NCBI GenBank assembly: GCA_030597275.1
Contig: JAUVSB010000070.1
Location: 1-7,212, forward strand
Origin: Gammaproteobacteria bacterium
Lineage (GTDB): Bacteria; Pseudomonadota; Gammaproteobacteria; BMS3Bbin11
DNA: 7,212 nt
Direction: 5' to 3'
Shown here: positions 1 through 4,220 of the stretch, piece by piece
Layout of the letters: every line of letters begins with the position of its first letter
How positions within the stretch are numbered: position 1 is the first letter of the stretch
Made by a program: the position numbers and the translations under genes
Notes under the pieces: model-generated
Databases searched by the model: none
What the model was told of the DNA's origin: nothing
The model's input: only the letters and a program-made list of their open reading frames with translations

Positions 1-170
1 GCACGAGCCTGGCCGAGGCGCTCCAGTTCATAGGGTGAAAATTCAGTAGTGCTGGCAGGTGGAAAACCATTCGCGCCATCACTTAGTCCCTTAAGACGAT
101 CCGGTTTGGTATCCTTCTCGCTGAAGGACAAATAACGGGTCAATGTGCTACGCGCTACGATGCCTTTCAT
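1..170 (-). CDS. Unrecognised protein, N-terminal part (runs off the left edge)
   Basis: An open frame starts at the ATG at 170-168 and stays open for 56 full codons to the window edge. A good Shine-Dalgarno sequence (GAGGGA) lies about 5 nt upstream, which supports this start. The protein begins MKGIVARSTLTRYLSF and continues hydrophilic, with charged residues, a Pro/Ser/Thr-rich patch near residues 38-45 and an acidic/basic stretch (YELERLGQAR) near residues 48-57. There is no signal peptide or membrane segment in the visible part. I do not recognise the family. The gene follows the sulfur-globule-like gene on the same strand, and only 22 nt separate the T-tract of that gene's terminator from this start. 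No separate promoter is evident in the gap, so it may depend on readthrough (inference). Codon use looks ordinary. Confidence reflects the good ribosome site and open frame, not any homology. Confidence 0.6.
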   Translation of the reverse strand, partial: MKGIVARSTLTRYLSFSEKDTKPDRLKGLSDGANGFPPASTTEFSPYELERLGQAR

Positions 171-192
171 GATATTCCCTCAGTGAGTGTCT

Positions 193-228
193 AAAAAAAA
201 GGCCTGTGTGGGCGAACCCACACAGGCC
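193..228 (-). terminator. Strong intrinsic terminator after the sulfur-globule-like gene
   Basis: Read on the minus strand this is a perfect 12-bp stem, GGCCTGTGTGGG paired with CCCACACAGGCC, closed by a TTCG tetraloop and followed at once by eight T residues (200-193). It starts 26 nt beyond the stop codon of the gene at 255-920. The T-tract is present only in minus-strand orientation, so it is directional. A smaller inverted repeat (AAGAAC/GTTCTT, 238-256) overlaps the stop codon just before it. Since the next gene starts only 22 nt further on, partial readthrough could feed that gene. Confidence 0.93.
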
Positions 229-254
229 TACTGCATTAAGAACCTTGAGTGTTC

Positions 255-920
255 TTACTTGGCAGCAGGTGCTTTAGCAGCAGGAGCTTTAGCAGCAGCT
301 GCAGAGTTCTTCATGAACTCGTCATATGCTTTCTGCTCTTGAGCGCGCATAGCTTCCTGACGCTTAACAAATGCTTCGTGACGCTTAGTCATTTCAGCTT
401 TACGAGCAGCGTCCATAGCAGCAAAGTCAGGACGGGCTGGAGCAGCTGTAGCAGAAGCAGAAGCAGTAGCTGGAGCTACAGGAGCCTGCATCATCTGAGG
501 AGCATAACCGTAAGGGCCTGAACCGTAAGAGTTGCCGCCGTAGTAGTTGCCACGGTAGTCGCCACGGTAGTTTTGGTTGCCACGGCCATAACCGTCGCCA
601 TAACCAGAACCATAACCAGAACCATAACCACGGCCAGTACCACGTCCACGTCCACGGCCTTTACCTTTGAAGCTCATGTTGAATTCGCCATCTACGTCGC
701 CGTCCATGTCGCCGTCACCACGAGCGTCACCACGACCACGTGTGTCGCCATAGCCTGAACCGTAACCGGAACCATCACCACGGCCATAACCGTCGCCAGA
801 ACCATAGCCAGAACCGTTGCCATAACCAGAATTATTGTCATAACCGTTGCCCCAGAAAGCAGAAGAAGCGGCAGACATGCTCATCAGAGCAGCGATTGAT
901 ACAATCTGTACTAATTTCAT
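255..920 (-). CDS. Sulfur-globule-protein-like secreted Gly/Tyr-rich protein
   Basis: This 221-residue protein has a clear Sec signal peptide: a basic start (MKLVQ), a hydrophobic core, and a likely cleavage site after Ser-Ser-Ala21, just before Phe-Trp-Gly. The mature part is mosaic. Residues 24-60 and 95-140 are Gly/Tyr/Ser repeats of the GYGSGYGDGYGRG kind. Residues 65-79 are acidic with DxDxDG runs. Residues 85-98 form a Lys/Arg-Gly block. Residues 140-164 are Ala/Pro-rich. Residues 165-205 form a charged, probably helical segment, and the tail ends in AAKAP repeats. There is no cysteine and only one tryptophan. Sulfur globule envelope proteins of sulfur-oxidising bacteria are exported, repetitive and Gly/aromatic-rich, and coat periplasmic sulfur globules; the similarity here is of type and composition. 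The start is supported by AGGAG 8 nt upstream. The gene has its own promoter and terminator. It could instead be another secreted structural or matrix protein. Confidence 0.7.
   Translation of the reverse strand: MKLVQIVSIAALMSMSAASSAFWGNGYDNNSGYGNGSGYGSGDGYGRGDGSGYGSGYGDTRGRGDARGDGDMDGDVDGEFNMSFKGKGRGRGRGTGRGYGSGYGSGYGDGYGRGNQNYRGDYRGNYYGGNSYGSGPYGYAPQMMQAPVAPATASASATAAPARPDFAAMDAARKAEMTKRHEAFVKRQEAMRAQEQKAYDEFMKNSAAAAKAPAAKAPAAK
598..633 (-). repeat. 12-bp tandem repeat inside the Gly/Tyr-rich coding region
   Basis: Two identical 12-bp units (CCATAACCAGAA on the plus strand, at 598-609 and 610-621) are followed by a third that diverges in its last bases (622-633). They encode Gly-Tyr-Gly-Ser steps of the Gly/Tyr-rich domain. 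Looser copies of the same unit recur between about 745 and 840, encoding the first Gly/Tyr block. Such repeats can expand or contract by slippage in 4-residue steps without breaking the frame. Confidence 0.8.
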
Positions 921-1025
921 TCGTAAATCTCCTAAAATAGTTTAATTTGATATAGAGGATGAAGGACAGCGCAGTATACACACTGCTGATTTCAACCGTA
1001 ACCTCACAGCGAAGCTATATCGCTG
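921..1025 (-). promoter_or_regulatory. Long 5' leader of the sulfur-globule-like gene with two hairpins
   Basis: The region between the predicted transcription start (about 1023) and the ATG at 920 is roughly 100 nt. It contains two small inverted repeats. The first, at 1007-1025, pairs CAGCGA with TCGCTG around a 7-nt loop, almost at the predicted 5' end. The second, at 967-988, pairs GCAGT with ACTGC and has extra flanking CAG/CTG pairing. The ribosome site (TAGGAG) lies in the unpaired A/T-rich 3' end. A stem-loop at the extreme 5' end can protect abundant mRNAs from decay; this role is inference. No known riboswitch pattern was recognised. Confidence 0.4.
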
Positions 1026-1029
1026 AAAT

Positions 1030-1058
1030 ATAATATAATGATTTTCTAATATAGTCAA
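1030..1058 (-). promoter_or_regulatory. Sigma70-type promoter for the sulfur-globule-like gene
   Basis: On the minus strand a -35 box TTGACT (1058-1053) is separated by exactly 17 nt from a -10 box TATTAT (1035-1030). Each box matches the consensus at five of six positions. The region is very A/T-rich. Transcription should start near 1023 and give a leader of about 100 nt before the ATG at 920. This is the best promoter sequence in the window and makes the downstream gene independent of nadC. Confidence 0.75.
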
Positions 1059-1075
1059 GTGACCTAATTGTAATT

Positions 1076-1108
1076 CTGGAATGACTCAGGGTAAACCCTG
1101 ATAACCAG
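1076..1108. promoter_or_regulatory. Dyad upstream of the promoter, possible operator or activator site
   Basis: A 16-bp inverted repeat, TCAGGGTAAACCCTGA (1086-1101), has perfect 7-bp arms around a 2-bp centre. It is flanked by a second matched pair, CTGG (1076-1079) and CCAG (1105-1108). The centre lies about 70 bp upstream of the predicted transcription start of the sulfur-globule-like gene, a usual spot for an activator acting from upstream. It also lies 3' of nadC and could fold as RNA, but no T-tract follows it in the direction of nadC transcription, so a terminator role is less likely. The binding protein is not identified. Confidence 0.4.
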
Positions 1109-1161
1109 TAAGAGCTATAATGCTTTGATTCTTATTGAAGTATTCGCAATAAGCTTATGTT

Positions 1162-2007
1162 TTAACTTGTAAATAAAAGCGAAAAATCAACAGCCTGTAC
1201 ATTTTTTGTAAGTGCGCCAATTGACACATAATTAACCCCACAAGCAGCAACACTTTTGATATTGTCCAGTGTAATATTGCCAGAAACTTCCGTTTCTACC
1301 GTCTTACCCGCCATTTTGACCGCCTCTGGAAGGGCACTAAGGGAGAAATTATCTAACAACACCCTCTTCGCTCCGCATTCTATCGCCTGGCTCAGCTGAT
1401 CCAGGCTTTCAACCTCAATCTCAACCAACACATCATCCTCGACAACTTTTCTTGCCAGTTCCAATGCCCGACATACTGAGCCAGCCGCATGAATATGGTT
1501 TTCTTTTATTAATATTGCATCATACAAACCGATACGATGGTTATGGCCTCCTCCGCAGCTGACCGCATACTTCTCTGCCTTGCGCAGACCAGGCAGTGTT
1601 TTCCGGGTATCCAGTATTCTGCATCCGGTCCCCTGCACGGCATCAACATAGGTTTTTGTGGTTGTTGCCACCGCTGACAGCGTTTGCAGGAAGTTTAATG
1701 CAGTGCGCTCTGCCGTCAGTATCGCACGGGCCGGGCCCTGAATCTGACAAACTACATCATTGCTCTGGGCCTGTGCGCCTTCATCTAGCAGCCAGTTTAT
1801 GGATACAGACTCATCAAGAAAATGAAAGCAGCGATCAAACCAGGGGCGACCACTGATTATGGCATTATCACGGCAAATCAGCTTAGCACTTGTCTGCTCA
1901 TCACTCAGCAGGCTGGCAGTGAGATCGCCAGCACCGATATCTTCATCAAGGGCAACACGAACCGTCGCATCTATTTCAGCATTATTCAGTAAAGCAGAAT
2001 TTATCAT
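1162..2007 (-). CDS. nadC: Nicotinate-nucleotide pyrophosphorylase (carboxylating), quinolinate phosphoribosyltransferase
   Basis: NadC converts quinolinate and PRPP to nicotinate mononucleotide, CO2 and pyrophosphate, the last step specific to de novo NAD synthesis, in the cytoplasm. The 281-residue length is normal for the family. Signature segments appear in order: ERTALNFLQTLS (100-111), the DTRKTLPGLR phosphate/quinolinate-binding segment (133-142), EKYAVSCGGGHNHRIGL (145-161), LIKENHI (166-172), then VEIEVES, LLDNFS, EVSGNIT and the C-terminal VSIGALTKN. No key element is missing. The ATG at 2007 fits the family's N-terminus, but no clear Shine-Dalgarno sequence precedes it. The gene begins 23 nt after the symporter stop, so it is probably co-transcribed with it. 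A weak A/T-rich inverted repeat (1131-1153) follows the stop; no convincing terminator is seen. Confidence 0.96.
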   Translation of the reverse strand: MINSALLNNAEIDATVRVALDEDIGAGDLTASLLSDEQTSAKLICRDNAIISGRPWFDRCFHFLDESVSINWLLDEGAQAQSNDVVCQIQGPARAILTAERTALNFLQTLSAVATTTKTYVDAVQGTGCRILDTRKTLPGLRKAEKYAVSCGGGHNHRIGLYDAILIKENHIHAAGSVCRALELARKVVEDDVLVEIEVESLDQLSQAIECGAKRVLLDNFSLSALPEAVKMAGKTVETEVSGNITLDNIKSVAACGVNYVSIGALTKNVQAVDFSLLFTS

Positions 2008-2030
2008 CAGTGTGATCGTAAAAAGCTTAA

Positions 2031-3389
2031 TTAGTTTCCAGAACGATGAGAGATAAAATATTTCTTCTGTAATTTGCGTACCAATGCAGCGAGAAGAATT
2101 AGACTAAGCAGATTAGGCAAGGCCATTAACAAATTGGTAATGTCCGCGATATTCCAGACCAGCTGCAGAGGCACTGCAGCGCCGACGACAACGGCAAGGG
2201 TATAAATCACCCGATAAGGCATTACAGCATTCTCACCAAATAAAAACTTTGCCGAGCGATCACCATAATAAGACCAGGCAATAATGGTTGAAAAGGCAAA
2301 CAGGGTTAGGCCTAAACCAACAACAGCTGCCCCACCATCACCAAGCTCACTGCTAAAGGCGGCGGCGGTTAAAGCCGCACCTACCAGCTCATCAGGACGG
2401 TCTATATAACTACCGGTAACAATGATAACCAGCCCTGTCATGCTACACACTATAAGTGTATCAATGAAGGGTCCCATCATCGCGACCAGGCCTTCTCTTA
2501 CAGGTTCATTTGTTTTTGCTGCTGCATGAGCAATCGGCGCAGAACCTAAGCCTGCTTCATTGGAAAACAGACCACGGGCAACACCCCAGCGTATTGCTTC
2601 ACCGACCACCGCGCCACCGACAGACCAGGGGTTTAGTGCGTGGTTAAATATTGTAGATAAAGCAGAAGGAAGGGCATCCATATTGTTGAACAAGACAATC
2701 ATCGCTGCTGCGACATACATTAATGCCATAAAGGGAACTATCGTACTGGCAACCCTGGCGATACGCTTGACTCCCCCGAGGATGACCAGACCCACCATCA
2801 CTGCCATTACCAGTCCAATAACCCAGGAATAATTTCTTGCCTCCGGGTGGAGATATGCCAGGCCATCGACAACAGAGTTTGCCTGAACCATATTGCCAAT
2901 ACCAAAAGAGGCAACCAGGGCAAAAAATGCAAAGGCCATTGCTGTTTTTTTCATTTTCAGGCCATGCAGCAGCGTATACATCGGGCCACCGGCTATATTG
3001 CCATTTTCGTCAATTTCACGGAACTTTAGTGACAGGGTACATTCTGTAAATTTGGTTGCCATACCGATAAAAGCAGTCACCCACATCCAGAACAGGGCGC
3101 CCGGCCCGCCGAGAGAGATTGCCGTAGCGACACCGGCAATATTGCCAGTCCCGATGGTTGCAGAAAGAGCCGTTGCCAATGCCTGAAAGTGGGAGACTTC
3201 ACCACTATCATCGGGATGATCATACTTGCCAGCAATCAGCTGAAAGGAATGTTTGAATCCAGCCAACTGAACAAATCTCAGTCTGATAGTCAGATAGAGT
3301 CCCGTACCCAGCAGTAGCAGTAATGTAATGGGACTACCCCATAACAGGCCAGATATTTTGCCGGTCACTTCTGTCAGTGTTTCAAGCAT
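2031..3389 (-). CDS. Alanine/glycine:cation symporter (AgcS) family protein
   Basis: This 452-residue inner-membrane protein belongs to the alanine or glycine:cation symporter family (TC 2.A.25), which imports small neutral amino acids with Na+ or H+. It has many hydrophobic segments, about ten or eleven helices by eye. Family hallmarks are visible: WGSPITLLLLLGTGLYLTIR near the N-terminus, SATIGTGNIAGVATAI (76-91), GGPGALFWMWVTAFIGMATKF (roughly 94-114), and GLFSNEAGLGSAPIAHAAAK near residue 270. Length and ends look complete. The start at 3389 has an AAGGAG ribosome site 5 nt upstream. It lies 37 nt after the DsrE-like gene and 23 nt before nadC, all on one strand. Substrate (Ala, Gly or other) and coupling ion cannot be read from the sequence. 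No functional link to NAD synthesis is evident. Confidence 0.93.
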   Translation of the reverse strand: MLETLTEVTGKISGLLWGSPITLLLLLGTGLYLTIRLRFVQLAGFKHSFQLIAGKYDHPDDSGEVSHFQALATALSATIGTGNIAGVATAISLGGPGALFWMWVTAFIGMATKFTECTLSLKFREIDENGNIAGGPMYTLLHGLKMKKTAMAFAFFALVASFGIGNMVQANSVVDGLAYLHPEARNYSWVIGLVMAVMVGLVILGGVKRIARVASTIVPFMALMYVAAAMIVLFNNMDALPSALSTIFNHALNPWSVGGAVVGEAIRWGVARGLFSNEAGLGSAPIAHAAAKTNEPVREGLVAMMGPFIDTLIVCSMTGLVIIVTGSYIDRPDELVGAALTAAAFSSELGDGGAAVVGLGLTLFAFSTIIAWSYYGDRSAKFLFGENAVMPYRVIYTLAVVVGAAVPLQLVWNIADITNLLMALPNLLSLILLAALVRKLQKKYFISHRSGN

Positions 3390-3426
3390 AATTTCTCCTT
3401 ACTTATTTTTATTAGTTTTATCAGTT

Positions 3427-3966
3427 CTACCAGCTGATGTAGGCATATCCCTGTTGCTGTAATTTCATCAGATCAGAAACGCCAGCATCGACAACAGTGG
3501 CAAAATCAAGCACATCTTTTTCTTCCTTGTGCAAGGTAATCAGTGTATTGCCGCAGGCATGAAATTCGACACCATATGAAGCCAGGCTTTCTACCTGGTC
3601 GCGAATCGCTGGAATCACCGGTATCCCCGGCTCTTTAAGTAGCATATGAATACCAGAACCCATCACTGAAACAACAATATTTATATCATCACCGTGTTTC
3701 CGCAGCATGTTCCGAATGGTGTTTAAAATGGCAAGCTGGTATGTATCGTCAGATTTATTTAAGTGGTAGACGATTTTGTTATCACTTTCTTCACCAGGAA
3801 ACTTGAGATCATCCACTGCTTCTTCGCTCTCTGCCACCGGAGGTGATTGTTCTGCAGCGAGTGCTATGGCAGGTGTAAAAAAAGCACTAGAGGATACGAT
3901 GCCAAGCAGGAATAAAAATGAAGAATATGTGGATTTACCTTGTGGGCAAGCTGGTTTGATAAGCAT
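3427..3966 (-). CDS. Exported DsrE/DsrF-like family protein
   Basis: This 179-residue protein has an N-terminal signal peptide: a basic n-region, a hydrophobic stretch at about 15-36 (SSFLFLLGIVSSSAFF) and a likely cleavage after Ala-Leu-Ala37. An acidic linker (about 39-62) leads into a DsrE-like domain from about residue 64: KIVYHLN, a helix (YQLAILNTIRNMLRKHG), the strand INIVVSVMGSGIHML, then VEFHACGNTL and a C-terminal LMKLQQQGYAYISW. Cys138, in the CGNTL motif, matches the conserved family cysteine and is the only cysteine in the predicted mature protein. Cytoplasmic DsrE proteins are sulfur carriers; a periplasmic role in sulfur handling is inference. The start is strongly supported by AGGAGG 8 nt upstream. 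It appears to be the first gene of a cluster with the symporter and nadC. It is not the DsrE of a dsrEFH operon: no dsrF or dsrH follows. Confidence 0.85.
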   Translation of the reverse strand: MLIKPACPQGKSTYSSFLFLLGIVSSSAFFTPAIALAAEQSPPVAESEEAVDDLKFPGEESDNKIVYHLNKSDDTYQLAILNTIRNMLRKHGDDINIVVSVMGSGIHMLLKEPGIPVIPAIRDQVESLASYGVEFHACGNTLITLHKEEKDVLDFATVVDAGVSDLMKLQQQGYAYISW

Positions 3967-4018
3967 TCGTGGATCCTCCTGATATTACCTACAATGGGTA
4001 ACCGATAATGATCCGCCG

Positions 4019-4047
4019 ATACTACAGCTGAATAGGCAAAAGGTTAA
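4019..4047 (-). promoter_or_regulatory. Weak candidate promoter for the DsrE-like/symporter/nadC cluster
   Basis: On the minus strand TTAACC (4047-4042) and TAGTAT (4024-4019) are separated by 17 nt and match the -35 and -10 consensus at four of six positions each. They lie between the fold-back element and the DsrE-like gene, about 50 nt before its start codon. This is the best match I found in the 93-nt gap, but it is not strong. A promoter within the fold-back element, or readthrough from dnaJ, remains possible. Confidence 0.25.
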
Positions 4048-4059
4048 GAGGTATTATTC

Positions 4060-4079
4060 AAGGACATCTCTATTTATCC
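4060..4079 (+). repeat. Left terminal inverted repeat of the fold-back element
   Basis: This 20-bp repeat starts AAGGACAT. It differs from the reverse complement of 4201-4220 at only two positions (8 and 19). It lies on the side facing the DsrE-like gene. Confidence 0.7.
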
Positions 4080-4200
4080 ATGAATATTCATCTTACATCC
4101 CAAATTGTCCGTCTCGGCGTTAAGAATCTTCGCAATAGCTAGCTATTACGTGCGATCCTTGCCTTGATATGAACACAATGAATGCAATCTGATCTATCCA

Positions 4201-4220
4201 GAATAAATAGAGGTGTCCTT
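4201..4220 (-). repeat. Right terminal inverted repeat, overlapping the dnaJ stop codon
   Basis: The reverse complement starts AAGGACAC and matches the left repeat at 18 of 20 positions. Its outermost bases form part of the dnaJ TAA stop (4221-4219), so the element abuts the end of the dnaJ frame exactly. Confidence 0.7.

Larger units (their letters stand above)
4060..4220. mobile_element. MITE-like fold-back palindromic element, 161 bp
   Basis: The whole segment is an imperfect palindrome centred between 4140 and 4141. Its outer 20 bp form terminal inverted repeats (4060-4079 and 4201-4220) matching at 18 of 20 positions, beginning AAGGACA and continuing CTCTATTTAT. Inner matching blocks include ATTGT/ACAAT (4104-4108 and 4175-4179), AAGAATC/GATCCTT and the perfect 14-bp core AATAGCTAGCTATT (4134-4147). 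A separate 12-bp palindrome, ATGAATATTCAT, sits at 4080-4091. The flanks are TCAA on the left and TTAA on the right when the repeat is taken from GGACA, close to a 4-bp target duplication. It has no open frame of note. This architecture fits a non-autonomous element mobilised in trans by a DDE transposase, possibly IS5-like (inference). Transcribed from dnaJ it would fold into a long hairpin and might end or stabilise that message. Confidence 0.65.

Noticed and set aside
684..728. True EF-hand in the sulfur-globule-like protein
   Set aside because: The DxDxDG start is present, but the required acidic residue at loop position 12 and the flanking helices are missing.
598..838. Possible CRISPR-like or intergenic satellite repeat
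   Set aside because: The units are 12 bp, in frame, without unique spacers, and encode Gly-Tyr-Gly-Ser steps of a protein.
249..940. Plus-strand open frames opposite the Gly/Tyr-rich gene
   Set aside because: Their Ser/Arg-, Thr/Ala- and His/Asn-rich translations are what repetitive Gly/Tyr codons give on the other strand. The minus-strand frame has a signal peptide, ribosome site, promoter and terminator.
1131..1153. Inverted repeat CTTATTG/CAATAAG as a nadC terminator
   Set aside because: The 7-bp stem is A/T-rich, has a 9-nt loop, and no T-tract follows on the minus strand; too weak to call.
3427..3966. Assignment as dsrE of a canonical dsrEFH operon
   Set aside because: The protein carries a signal peptide, and no dsrF, dsrH or dsrC follows; only a DsrE/DsrF-like family call is justified.
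4060..4220. Ordinary intrinsic terminator of dnaJ as the full explanation of the palindrome
   Set aside because: There is no T-tract after the stem in the dnaJ direction, and the 161-bp length with conserved outer ends is far larger than a terminator, although it may still affect the dnaJ 3' end.
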